From Sarcocystis neurona (Eukaryota > Apicomplexa > Conoidasida > Eucoccidiorida > Sarcocystidae), in assembly GCA_000727475.1 (NCBI GenBank), contig KL647288.1:4721302-4785301 (forward strand): a stretch of 64,000 bases of DNA, read 5' to 3'. The notes under the pieces are model-generated. The model had not been told where the DNA came from and ran no database searches. It saw only the letters and a list, made by a program, of their open reading frames with translations. Below are positions 35,047 to 47,555 of the stretch, piece after piece. How positions within the stretch are numbered: the stretch's first letter is position 1; the number at the start of each line of letters is the position of its first letter. The translations under genes and the position numbers were made by a program.

Positions 35047-38000
35047 CGGAAAAACTCCGTCGGTGACCATTTACAGTGTTCAACTAGCCGGACGTTGCTG
35101 CCGCAGAAAGACGTGGCGCTCTGGTGAATATCAAAAACGAGAAAACGGACGGAAAAACAACTTATGCAAGTGACTGAAAAACAGCAGCTGTTCCCTTGGG
35201 GGTACCCGCGTAGCCACTGCCCGCACACTTTTCAAACAAAATGTGTGCGCAAGCATGTATACGCGGATGTAGGTGCAGGCGTATGTCCTGTTATGTACAG
35301 ACATACACATGAATACAAGTAGACGTCAAGACGGCAAGAAAACACGGAGAAATATACGAAATGCACTGCGTAATGGAACGGCTGACAAGAGAGTCCTGCC
35401 GCTGGAGGCGCCTATACGAAGTTACATGAGAAAGAAGAGTGGGAGGAAAGATAGGAGCTGGTTTGCTGATGATACAAACGAATACATATGTAAATCTACA
35501 TGACTATATATGCTTAGCATGCGTAGGTACAAAATGAAGTAGACGTGGATGCGAATGCGCGTACACGCTGTGGTCGATGCGCAGATGGATACGGGCAAGG
35601 GGATAGTACCACGAGGGAGAGACACAATATATTTCCTCTACGGCGAACAAGTGATAAATATGAAAAGGTGTCACCCCATACTCACGTGTTTACAAATGTA
35701 CGTATACATTCGCGATCTGAAAAGATGAAGGACGCACGCATGTGGAGGGTTTTGGGCTGTGCTTGCAGAATATACATCAGGGTCAATGCCGCGACTTCCT
35801 CTTGTTATGTCCTTCGGATGTGGACAAATACAAGACAACAAATTGTATTCTCTAGTTTATTGAACTTCCCCTTCGGTTCGGCTACGGATACAGTCCCGCA
35901 CATGTCGCCTTATGAACTTGCTGAGTTTCATGGCGCCTTGCTGGACATGACTGCAGATGATCTGGTCCTTCGCGACGTCTATTAGCAGGGGACACGGGGA
36001 TACGTGCACAAAAGTAATGCGTTGCCCGCCGCAGTACACAGTGCTTTTCAGGAAATCCGGAATCAAACCAACGGATGTGTCGCGTACAGAGTCGCACACT
36101 TCACGCCTTCACTTTCCCTGCCTCCTTTGCTAAGCCGCGTCTGCGAGACCGAAACGCAAGGAAAGTAAGGCTGAGGAAACGGGACGAAAGACACGTAGGC
36201 ACTACGGGTGATTCAAAGGATACACGTTGCCCGAGAAATATGTGGAGTCGTGGAATTTCTTCAGTGTAGGTTGAAGTTTGGTAATCCATCAGAGGGGAAG
36301 CAAAAGCCCCCTTTGCTTCCTACTTTTTAAGGACACACGAATCCGCACTACGCCTAGAAGGAAGACAATATATATCCAAACCACTTGCGGTTGAATGAAA
36401 AGCAAAAAATTCGACCTGCCCGTTCACTGATGGAGTGAGCTAGCTCGACGCCATCCACCACAAGCCGCCACTGCATGCGCCGGCGGAGAACAGAGTTGCT
36501 AGCGGTCTACAGAAGCAAAGAGTACTGTCTGTCATTCGTAGCCCGCTAAGAAGATTCACCCTTAACCGCAGGGGAAATGTTGATACAAATATTTTGGGAG
36601 AAAACATGCGGAGCTAACGTTTCCGAAGAAGAATGTGGCGTAGACCAGTGTCGGAGAAGATGCGGGTAAAGATTGCCTTAAGAAGCACACAGAAAAAAGT
36701 GTACTCAAACTTTTTCCCGGATTTAGCGTAAGAAGCGGTTGTGCACAAGTAGACGGAGATACGTGTCTTAAAGGACGATGGAGAAGCAAACATCGCACGA
36801 GGGGGAATAAGTGCTGGGAAGTCGAGTCTTTTGTGGAGGGGTGCGTGGGAAGCAGGGCATAGAATGAAGTATTTGCGGAGAATGCGGGTGGATCTTCGGG
36901 AAGAGCACTTTTAGTACAAACAAGGAAGGGGAAGTAGGAGAGGACAATCGGAGTTACAATGGGTGGTGGAAGAGTGAGCTCTGTTGAAGATAGACTTAGA
37001 AAACAGCCTTTTAGACAAGGGAAAAAGTGGGTTCCTCCGAGAGGAAGGGTCGACCGACAATGGACTCACGCTAAACAGTAGACGGAAAGTCGGCATTGAC
37101 TGGAAGGTACATACAGTTTTGCGTGACATAAACAGAAAGGAGGAGACTAGAAGTGTGCATTCTTCGCCTGGAGATAGCTTGGAAGCAGGTGAAAGGTAGA
37201 ACTATACGCGGTGGTATAGTCGTTCAGACTTCTGCCGGCTTGACATGTGTTTGTGTGAAAACTCATGTACGCACACATCTATACGAGAATCCTCATACCT
37301 TCACAAATGTGAAGTGTATATATCTTCTCCGTATACTTGACGCAACCAACAAGACTAGACATCCTGTCAGGCACGCTACGGTATATATCCGCACATGCTT
37401 ACCTGTATACACACGTACAAGCTTAAACACGAAAATGGACATACGCGTGCACGAACGGTTCAGATACACACATGTGCGCAAGTTTGTGTATTCTAGCGTG
37501 TATGCATCTTATCCTTTCAAGCGAAGCTGAACGACGATATTACACGTCTGTATATCAACATGCAGGATCGTATGCACAGGAGCTGAAAAGTTTACGACGG
37601 TGAAGATATACACGTATATACGCAGGCTTGTGCGCGTGGGGGTCCGCGTACGTACACCTACGTGCTTCTGCGCAGATACAGATACAGACCTGTTCAAGAA
37701 AACAATATAGCCGATGCAGGCAACTGCACATACACAAAAGTCTGTACGCGATATAGTAGACACAATGAACAAATATGCATTTGAAGCCGTATCGTTTCCC
37801 GATATGTCGGATTCCTTCGGAAATACATGTAGACAGAAACATATGTCTCAGTGTGTTGAAGTGGTTTGCGCATTTAAACAAATACGTGTGTGTATATATT
37901 AAACTGATGTACGCACATACGCGCAAGGCCGAGACATCGTAGTGCCCGTAGTTCCATCATCCCTGGTGACTGCGTTACCCTCCCGCCCTCGACTTGACGG

Positions 38001-39799
38001 TATCGCACTAGTTGACTAATTCATTGGAGACACCGCAGTAGAGTATATTACGCAAGTCGTGATAGATCATAGTGTGCTTACGACTCGGCTTTTCGCAAGA
38101 ACACGCTGTGGAGTTCAATGACTCAACGTATGAGGCACCAGACATTGTGTTCGGTGTTCAAGGTTGACTTTACCTTAAAGAAAATGCTGCCGTTTTTAGG
38201 TCAGCCTATGTTGCATAATTGTTGTGATCTGGACGATTGCGCCTTTTTAGTGTGACAAAATTATCTTCAGGGGTGACGCGCTTCATCAGAAGTGGGGGTA
38301 GGGTAAATTCTGCATGAACCTCCGATAGAGCAAAATTATTTGTGATGGATCCGCGACTCATCGACGATGGGTGCACGTTGAACTCAGTCCATCTTTGAAG
38401 AGAGAGTAGGTTAAAATTATCGTTAGTAAGCGTGTGTTCCATCAAGTGTGAGTCTAGGCAGACATCTAACTTTCTAGGTACTGGCGCACATCTGAAGAAT
38501 ACGGGTCACGAAATACTGGTAATGCGTGGATTCCCGTCAGAGGAAACAGTGGATTTTGGTAAGAGGAAGCAGACTTTGATGTGCTTGTTCATTTGCGCCA
38601 CTTGCGGATGGCGTTCACAGCTGCTTTGTTTGAAAGACACTGACGCTGAGATAAGTGTATTTTTTCAGAAACTGGAGAACTCACTGAATTATCAGACGCA
38701 CACTTCTTAGCTATGCATGTTCTTCATCAGGTGTGGACGTTCCGTGAGCCTACTCTATTGTCTGTTGACATCACGCACCTAACTGTGAGCACCAAGTGGA
38801 AGTCGAGTATAGCATACAGACGCACAACAAGTGTGTCTCTTGCAGAAGTGGCGGCTTCGGTTGCAATTGGGAAAATTTGATAGATCAGTGGCAGACATAC
38901 GTGGTAGAATATTTCGATCTCGGATGCATTTGAAATAGGAAGGACGGCAATATATATGTTGCAGCACATCCAGCGGCTGTCGGGTAGACGAATACTGCAA
39001 CGGATGATACCGAGAGGAATGGAACAAGTGATACGGCGGTATCTGCGGTAGTCCCGTGCTGCATTTAACAATGACGTTAGAAACGAAGAACAACAAGAGG
39101 GGACGTATAGATACTACAAAGTCACAGAGAACGTGCACCTTGTACAAAACAGCAATATGTGGGATAAATGTCGCACTTGAGTAGAACTGAGTAAGTTTCA
39201 AGGAAATGGCTTGACGGAGCCAAATAGAGCACTCGCCTTCACGCGTGGAGGGCTGTACCAAAATTTGTGGAAGAGAAGTCAGATATATACATATATACAC
39301 ATAGCCGGCCGTGATACACATACACGTGTATCGACGCGTTTTATTAAATGCGCCTTACGTCTGCTTTCTGCATCTATCCAGCCCAGAGGTAACTGAATTA
39401 TGTGGTCTGTGTGGAATAATAAACGCAGACACATGTGGGTGTAGGCATACTCTCAAGCTTCCCAACATTTATCAATGTTCCTCCCGAAGGAGACAAAGGA
39501 ATCGGCTGATGCTAACGTGAATAGTGCAGGGGGGAGACACATTTGCATTTACACGAGGGGTATACAAAAAGGAAAACTCTTGTCTTTCTTCGAACTGTTG
39601 ACGCCTCTCTTTGTAGTCGGTAAGGCGTGAAGTGAAAGCGTAAGCCTGGTATTTGTTTACCACTTCTGCACCCGAACAATGCACACCACAGATGCGGAAG
39701 CAACTCCTTCAACTCTTTTTTCTAGACTGGACTGTTTGCGGATTTGCAGCATACCTGATCATCTGCTTCTGCTACAGAGTCCCCGCTCGCGTCGCACAT

Positions 39800-40045
39800 A
39801 ATACATATATATATATATATACATATATATATACATACGTACACATATATATGTGCGTGACTTGTATCATAGAATGCGCTCGTCTGCACAGTGTACTCTG
39901 AAATATTTGTGAATGTATATATACATATATATATATATGTATATATACATATATATATATGTACATATATATGTGCGTAACAGAGTATCCAGTCTTGTAT
40001 ACAGTGTATTGTATAATACTACGTATATATATATATATATATATG
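39800..40045. repeat. TA-rich repeat with two related halves
   Basis: ATATATACATATATATA blocks occur twice, each followed by GTACATATATATGTGCGT (near 39839 and 39960). It is a local duplication in otherwise repeat-poor sequence. Confidence 0.8.
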
Positions 40046-43000
40046 CAGTGGTATCAGCAGCCAGAAGAAGCGATTGACTGTCTCCTTCTCAGACATGTGC
40101 GTGGAAAGTTTGCGTCTGTGAGAGTAGGTCTTTCAAAGCTGACCCACACCAATTGCACACCATTCAAATTCGGGTTGAATGCGTAGAAAAAAATTTATCC
40201 GGCCTGGGTGTTCCTCCGCCTTTTGTACCGTGTGTCCCTGCTTCTGCTGCTGCAGGTGTCAATTTCTGCTCTACCGCTGTAGTTCCGCCGCTGCTACTGA
40301 GTTGGCCTGCTACTGATGCTGCTCGAGCACAAAATGCTCTTGATTCCTATGCTGCTGCGGCTCTTACCGTGAAGTGCGTTCCTGTTCTTTGTTTGCCTTG
40401 CGAAGTCCCTAGAACCCCAAGCGCCCCCATAACGGCTGCAGCAGCAAAAGAATCAACGGCATTCTCGCTTCGACGTGCTCCAATTGTCACACCTGCAAAT
40501 ACATTTGTGGTTCGTAGACAGTCTTCCTGCGCCTGCTGGTACGTACGCTGGTGCCGCTGTGTTTCCAGCTGCTCGTACGTCCCCAGCCGCGTGGGCGACC
40601 ACCAGTGTGAACTGCATACCTCTCTTTGTAATTTTGCAGATATTCATTTACATGTCTTCAGGCCTGTCTATCGGCTCTGTTGTAGGAGAGCTTCAGGTGT
40701 TGCTTTAAAGCACGCGTCTCCGAAAAGTTCGAGAACACGAATTTTACGTAATCGGTGCCTGTCAGGAAACGTAAAGAGGATAATTCTCGTGAAGAGAGTC
40801 TGTCTTGCTGTTACTGTGTCCGCAGGTGCTGCTATTTTCGTAGCCTTTTTTACTTTTCCTGCTGATACAGTTCCCTGTAGCTGCCGTTATTCCTGCTGCT
40901 ACTGCCGCTTCGACAGCCGCTGCTACGCATTTGCTGCCGCCATTTCGTTTCACAGTGCGGCTTCAGTATATCTAGAACGACGGTACTAGCGTTTGCTCTT
41001 CTGTCGCTGTGGCTACTCTTTTACAACTCCGCAGCAGCCCCGTAACTCTCCACCCCCGCCGCATATTCTCCAGCAACTTCGTGGTGCTTCTGCTTCTGTA
41101 GTGACATAAACGTACGCGTTATTACATATGCTTGCCCCAGACGGACGTAACTACTTCGCTCTCTATACATATGATTAGGGGTACATGTACGCATGCGGCC
41201 CTGTACGAGTACGTGCATCTCCTTCTCATATATATATATAGATGTGGTATTTACCTTCTTCAGACACGTCCGTGTAACCTCACATGTGCGTAAATGTGTG
41301 TGTCGGCACGTACATACGTACGTATCAGCAGCGACAGACCTGCCGCTCCCGCTAATAGCACAACAGCGACAAAGCCCGGAGCAGAAGCAGCAGCTGCCCC
41401 TTCCGCTTGGCAGCGGCAGCAGCCGCTGCAGCAGCACCCGCCCTGCAGTTAGTTTAGTAGCAACAGCAACAGATATGACACCGACAGCTGCTCTATCAGC
41501 ATATACATGCGCGACACAACAGACGGATGTAAAACAGGATGCTGTACATTTGTTTACAGATCTGCGACATCCCACATTGCGAGTACACGTTACAAGTAAA
41601 ATATCCGCTTCGCAAAAACCCTGTCTTCTCCACGTAACGGAGGTTTCCGTAGACGTTCCCTGGCTCCCATTAAAACGACCGAAGCATGTACTGCAACAGA
41701 AACACACCTTGTATACATACACATAGATATATGTATATATGTCTACACACACATGTGCTTATACATAACCATACCGACATATGTGTGCAGCAAAAGCTGC
41801 GAAAGTATACACGGATACATACGGCTGGCAGTCCATAGAGTTCGTGTCTCTCCAGCTGCATGCTTCTTCCACATCTTAACAGGGATCCCCGTATATACAG
41901 ACAGGCAGGTGAATAGATAAAGTGTATAATATACCCAAAACGACATGTATAACGTTACTCCACGTATCCTGTTTGCGTTGAATTCATTTCAACAGTCTCC
42001 ATATACATATAACTCTGCCCATCTCTACACAGAATTCCGATGCAGCAGCCAGAGACCCGTGTGCGCTTCCACAATAGCATAAACGGGCACCCCACTTGGT
42101 GTGTGTGCTTCCGGTGGGGTAGTTTCAAAACATTCTCTCTCTCTCTATATATATATATACGTCTTCATACGTCTGAATAAATACGTGGACATACACAGAC
42201 AGACACATATATACATATACACGCAAACACACATATACACATGTATGTATATATATATGTGCGCGCATATTTGTTTCCAATTATGTGTAGCGGAGTGACA
42301 GAAAAGCCAGTCAGAACACCTCTTCCACAGGACAAGTTTGTACGCGAGGCCGTCCAATCGGTCGCAGCCTCCGGAACAGGCAGCAGCAGTCTCCTCGTCT
42401 AAACGAGTTGCGTCGCTTGTTGCTCTAATTTCGGTATTACAAGATTACTTCTCCTCCTGCCTAGTAGCTGCACCACACAGTGTAAAACGGAGAGAAAACG
42501 CCCATACCGTGTGTTGATGGGGCCACACACACGTGTCCACGGCCGCTCACCGCCAGAACCGCTGCTGCTGTTAGATTCCTGCTGCAGCAGCGCTACCGAA
42601 GAAGACGACGCTTCTCTTTCTCCTGCAGCAGTGTTTCTCGCACGTGCAGCGTGGAAGTGATGCTTCTTCTGCTGCAGCTATAGAAGAAGTGCTGTTTTTT
42701 CTGAAGGAAAGAGTTTTCTACAGCAGTGCAGCACACGAAAAAAACCTGCTGCTGTTGCTTCTTTACCGCAGGGGAAGCAGACGAGCTCGCTCCATTTCTT
42801 CTCCTGCTGCACACACGGAGACGCACCTGTCTACCTCTTTGTGTGCTACTCTAGTAAACGGTGTTGTCCTCTTTCTTGAGCTTGTTTCAAAGAGTGAACT
42901 GTTCTCGCTTTTTCGCAGCAAAGAGAAAATCCAAGTTAAAACACCCTCTTGTTGTCAACAAAGAGGGGAAGAAATACAGCTTCCCCTTCTTCTCACCACA

Positions 43001-44471
43001 ACAGCAATCGGCCAGCACCGGCCCCCCAACCTTCGACAAGAATATCGAAAGGGATGCAGTGAAAAGCTTTTTTTCTCTTCGACTCCGGCAGCTGGACTGC
43101 GCACAAAGAGGAGGCCAAGCGCGTGTCCTCGCGGCCAGTAGCAGCACCAGAAGCGAATGAAGCGGCTGCTTCTGCTTTTTCTTTGAAAACAAAGAAAGCT
43201 TCTCATTCTCTTGACGGTGCTGACGGAGACAGGCCGTTCTTTCTCTCTCCGCAGCAGGAACTCTGATGAAACGAAACTCTCCCCTAACGCCGCCTCGCTG
43301 AAGAACTTATAAAACTCTCTTTCTGGTAGTCCGGCAGCGGTAACAGACGCCGACGCCTATGTCGAAGCCCCTCTTCCACCGCCGTCGCCCTAGCAGCACA
43401 CGCCACAGCAGGCGGGTCCCGGAGGACTGTCGACGAAGATCAGAGAACAAATTCTGCCGCCGTACTGCGCTTTGCTGCAGCACATATGAGAGAAGTGTAT
43501 CCGAAGGCGTCTCGCTTCCCTCACGCAGCAGCAGCAGCAGCAACGGCAGCAAAAAAGTGTCTAAGGAAGCTGCTGGTGCAGACAGGCAGAGACACACTCT
43601 ACACGAAGTTCCTTTATACCCTAGATTTTTGTTAGATCCTTCTCTGGTCACTACAGCAGAACGTTCGGACACTACACCGCTCCTACTCTCTCGAAGTCTT
43701 TCTGTCTCCGTGTCTCCGCATATCCTTGGACGCGCTTCCTGCCGCTGTCTCGCGCATTTGTTCAGCAGTCTTCGAAAAACGAGGACGGCAGTTCTTCTTC
43801 CGCTGGGGAAGCAGCGGTTTCTGTTGACATTGCCGCAGCACGTAGCCTCGGGCAGCAAAACTTTTCCACACAGGCGTTTCCCCATTCTCTCGTGGTCCTG
43901 CTGCAGCTAAACCACCCATTTTTCCTCCTCACGTAGTGACATGCCTTTTCCTTCTTCTCGTATTACTCTTCGTTTCCGTCCTTACTCTGTGCATGCAGTA
44001 TATGCTTTTCTTCTCTATCCTCCTCCCTCTGCGCCTCCACCGCTGCTGCTTTCCACGCGACCCCCACCTGCCCCGTGTTTTTTCTCCATTCCTGTCGCTA
44101 CTGCAAAAGACTACCTCTCTGTGCGCTCTTCGCTCCTGCTGCTTACAACCGCCTGCAATTTTTTCCTCGTAATTCTTCGCCGTGGCCAGCCGTCTGTGCC
44201 TCGTCTTCTGCATCTCTCCCCCTCCAGCGCGTCCTGCAGCACTCCTGCTGCTGCCGCGCCTCCTCTTCTCTTCTCTTTCCCCCTTTCTGCGGTGACGCTG
44301 TTTCAGCAGCTGCAGGAGTTCCCCGTCGTCGTCTGCCGCGATAACAGCGCCTTTCCTATCTCTGCCCCCGGCGCGTCTCTCAGTCCGCCTCCACCCTGCC
44401 CTCGCCACGCGCTGTTGCATAGCACCAGGCAGCGAGTCGCTGTGCAGTCCTTTTTCTTGGCGGCGGCGTAT

Positions 44472-45725
44472 TTAAATAATTTTTTTGGAACGGAAGAAGC
44501 GCTTAAAGTAGTACGCCGAGGCAAGAGCCGTGAGGATGAGGAGCAGCACATTGATGATACAGAAGCTCATAAGCCAGCTGGCAGTGGCATCGCTGTCCTC
44601 CCTCATTTTTTGTTCGTTCTGTCGCATGTACAAAACGTTGGCCTGGTAAAGTTTGAGCCGGTCCTGCAGTCGCATCAGCTGCAGCATGACCTCGTCCAAG
44701 TGCTCCGCCTTCGCGATCTGCCCGTAGTCTCGGGCCTCGGGACCCCAGAGCATCTGTATGTCTACTACCATGCGCTCTGCTCCGGTATTCTGGACGCAGA
44801 AAGAATGTGTCCCCGCCCGGGTCGTCGTGAACGCTGTGCGAACGTGTTCCTTCCCCTGCTGCTTGTAGATCGGCAGCTGACTGCTCGAGTCTAGGGCTGT
44901 GACCAGCAGCGGTGTGGTTGCCTTCCTTCCGGTCGCAGACGCCGACGGTACCGGGTGCAGCAAATGCACTTCACCCACTACTAACACGTGCTTCGATAGC
45001 TGCTCTCCAACGCATTGCTTTCCCCCTCCGGGCAGTTCTACCATGGCCTGAAACCCCGCCGCCTCCTCCTGCCAGAGGAGCAGGAGCACAGCAGTCAGCA
45101 GCAGCGTCACCGCTGAAAAGAGGCGCTGATGTTGCCTCCGCAGGGCTGGCTGCAGCCAACAACGCGACGCACTCCGGGAGCCGGCGCTTCGCTGCTGCGC
45201 GTGTTTGCCAAAGAAGCAGTCTTCGTCTTGAACTTCTGCTGAAGAAAAGGAAGAGGACGAAAAACTCCGCCAACTGGTGTCTGTACACCGAGAGAAAGGC
45301 ACGCGGACCGCCGGAAAAATGCGGGTGCTGGAAGCTGCTGCGGCCTCCTTCATCCTCCCGGTGTGTGTAGCAGTGAAAAAGCTCGGCGACCTGCTGCTGC
45401 TGCTCGGCATATGAGAGGCGCAGCCCAGGACGGCGTTGCGCCCAGCGGCACCGCCTGCAGCAGCACCGCAAGACGAGGCGCAGTCCTGAACGGCTGCCGG
45501 GGGTCGAGGAGAGGGCGAAGAAGTCAAGGCAGCACCAACCGCAGCAGATAACGACGTGGAAGGACTCCTCGAAGTGAGAGAGGTAGCTAATCGAAAAGAC
45601 GCAGAAGAAAGGGCGCTACTGCTGTGAGAGACGATCCCGGGGTTTTTGCAAATAATGTCGTTGCTTTGGCTGGTTCTGCTGCTGCAGCTGCAGGCGAAGC
45701 CACCAGCAGGTGAAGAAGAACGCAT
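44472..45725 (-). CDS. p24/emp24 family GOLD-domain cargo receptor
   Basis: p24 proteins cycle between ER and Golgi in COPI/COPII vesicles and act as cargo receptors. The 417-codon frame shows the family layout in its last ~217 residues. A hydrophobic signal-like stretch (RLFSAVTLLLTAVLLLLW, 201-218) comes first. The GOLD domain follows, with Cys238 and Cys310 placed for the conserved disulfide. Next come a coiled-coil helix (EVMLQLMRLQDRLKLYQ), one membrane span (SFCIINVLLLILTALASA, 387-404) and the tail YYFKRFFRSKKII. The tail carries an FF signal for COPII and a KKxx signal for COPI retrieval. The first 200 residues are Ser/Ala-rich and unlike any p24. They put the signal peptide internally, so the true start probably lies in another exon: an acceptor CGCCTCTTTTCAG just before VTLLLTAV, or CTTTTCTTCAG further up, could be used. 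Confidence 0.9.
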   Translation of the reverse strand: MRSSSPAGGFACSCSSRTSQSNDIICKNPGIVSHSSSALSSASFRLATSLTSRSPSTSLSAAVGAALTSSPSPRPPAAVQDCASSCGAAAGGAAGRNAVLGCASHMPSSSSRSPSFFTATHTGRMKEAAAASSTRIFPAVRVPFSRCTDTSWRSFSSSSFSSAEVQDEDCFFGKHAQQRSAGSRSASRCWLQPALRRQHQRLFSAVTLLLTAVLLLLWQEEAAGFQAMVELPGGGKQCVGEQLSKHVLVVGEVHLLHPVPSASATGRKATTPLLVTALDSSSQLPIYKQQGKEHVRTAFTTTRAGTHSFCVQNTGAERMVVDIQMLWGPEARDYGQIAKAEHLDEVMLQLMRLQDRLKLYQANVLYMRQNEQKMREDSDATASWLMSFCIINVLLLILTALASAYYFKRFFRSKKII

Positions 45726-47492
45726 TTTGAGGAGAGTGACGGGGAAGGATACGATGGAGAGGAACGGAGCGAGGGGAAGTGGTCGAGAAAGGGCAAGAAG
45801 ACAGAGACAATAGCCAACAAGACACAGAACCTAATCTGCGACAGGACGAAACGATACTCACGCCCACGATGCAGAAAAAAGAGAATGGCGATTGTCCAAT
45901 TTTTGTATCACGCGGGCGGACTTCCCCAGATTATACAGCGCGCGGCTTGCACAGACGGAAATGGATGAGGAAAAGTGAAAAACGTGTCGCATCTGCGTGT
46001 ACACATTACTCGGTTCATAACAAAACGCAACGGCGGTCTGTGAAATCCTTAATGGAAGACGCAGGCGTTAAACGTAGAAGGTAAAAAAATGCCACATATG
46101 AAGGAAAGATGAAAACGTCAGTCTAGAGAAGTCGTGGAGGGGGTGGTGGGAAGGCAAAGCGCGAGTGGGGACGGCGAAACAAAGAAGCGAGAAACAACGT
46201 GAGGGACAGGAGAATATCGGGGTGTCGACACACACGTGATTGAAGGTTAATATCTCAAGAAGACCTGAGATGAAAGAGAAGTGATTCGGACCTCGTCACG
46301 CGCCAGAGCCGATCCTGTGTACCCACAAATGCGTTCACACGGCGTAAGCGTACAGCTCGGGTAGACTGACATCGGTCGGAGGTAAAACACGAAGCTGCGG
46401 AATGCCAGCAACCGCAACAGGCAAAAAAAGACTGCCTGCTGAAGCAGCACCGCCAGAAACGAATTGCACTCGCAGAAAGTTAACTTGTGCGTGCAAGCGC
46501 GTGTGTATGTGCAAGCACTTTCGAGCGTATATCTATATCGACGTGAGACGCGCCGTCGAAGGAGTTCGGGCGGCGCGAAGGCCGAGGGGCACAAAAGAAG
46601 AGGTTTGCAAAAATAGAGTTCTCTACGTATGTGGGAGACATGGATGCACAAACGCGTGTGGTAGGGTGGGCTGCGACACTCCGGCATTCAGAGTAGCACA
46701 GATTTCGGGGTCGCGGCAGATTTCCTGTAGGAGGCGCCGCGCACCGGTAGAGGGAAAACCGGGGGAGACGTTGCTCCTCGGAGACGGGTTTTCCCCAGCA
46801 TTTGCGTGTTTATTCCTTGGGTTAACTGAATCACGTAGCGCTCGCCCTACGACTTCGTCCTCTTCATTCTTTACAAAGCTTCCCGTCTCTTCTCGACAGC
46901 CAGCATCCCCAGTTCCACAGGCACTGGTCGCGTGAAAGGCACGGAGACGAAAAATGAACAAATTGCAGACGGGTCCCAGAAATACAGGAAACAGAAAAGT
47001 CCATCGGGGAGAAAGCGAAAAAAAGGGAAAAACGTGAGCGGTTGAGTTCTTCCTCTTTCGCGCCTGACAATAGGCGCCTGTCAACGAACGTCACACTGTC
47101 ACATGCGCGCCGGCCACGACACCGCAGGGCTCCTCTAAAGAAAAAGCGCGTGTGCACCGGTTGGCGCGCACAAAGGCTAAGAAAGTGGAGATTTTTTCAG
47201 ACTACAAGGAAAGACAAATTGTAACACGTTTTCTGTCCCCCTTGAGCTGCAGTGAAGGCATGCATCTGAAACGGTAATGGCACCTGAGACCTATTTCTGC
47301 CATCGTCTTTATTCCTCCTTTTCCTGCAGCGGCACTCCTACTGCGGCTGGTACCGCTCGCTGTACTTGGTTCTGCTCCCGTTGCTGCTGCTCTTGATACT
47401 ACTGCTCTGCTGCTGCTCTTAGTACCACACCTACCCGACTGAGGCGGCTCCTGCTGCTAGTTCTCCTTCTACCGAATCCCCCTTTCCCTCTT

Positions 47493-47555
47493 GGTACTTG
47501 CTGCTACGTAATCCCACGTTTCCTGCCGGTACTTCCTCCTACGTAATCCCACTTT
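47493..47555. repeat. 35-base tandem duplication
   Basis: GGTACTTGCTGCTACGTAAT at 47493 recurs at 47528 as GGTACTTCCTCCTACGTAAT, both followed by CCCAC(G/T)TT. The surrounding 47320-47600 is a degenerate CTG/GGTACT-rich block. Confidence 0.75.

Larger units (their letters stand above)
33694..44471. other. Mostly repeat-poor stretch without a supported gene
   Basis: It contains the upstream region of the TBC gene and the downstream region of the p24 gene. TA runs occur at 39800-40045, CAG/CTG-rich parts at 40230-40980 and 42560-43560. The ORFs at 40153-40989, 41193-41726 and 43359-43910 (plus strand) have no recognisable domain and are not called as genes. Confidence 0.45.

Noticed and set aside
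40153..40989. 278-codon plus-strand ORF with Ala/Cys/Val composition
   Set aside because: A degenerate CTG-rich stretch; no domain, no clear splice context, and alternative frames are equally open.
43941..44894. 317-codon plus-strand ORF
   Set aside because: It overlaps the conserved GOLD and membrane part of the p24 gene on the other strand.
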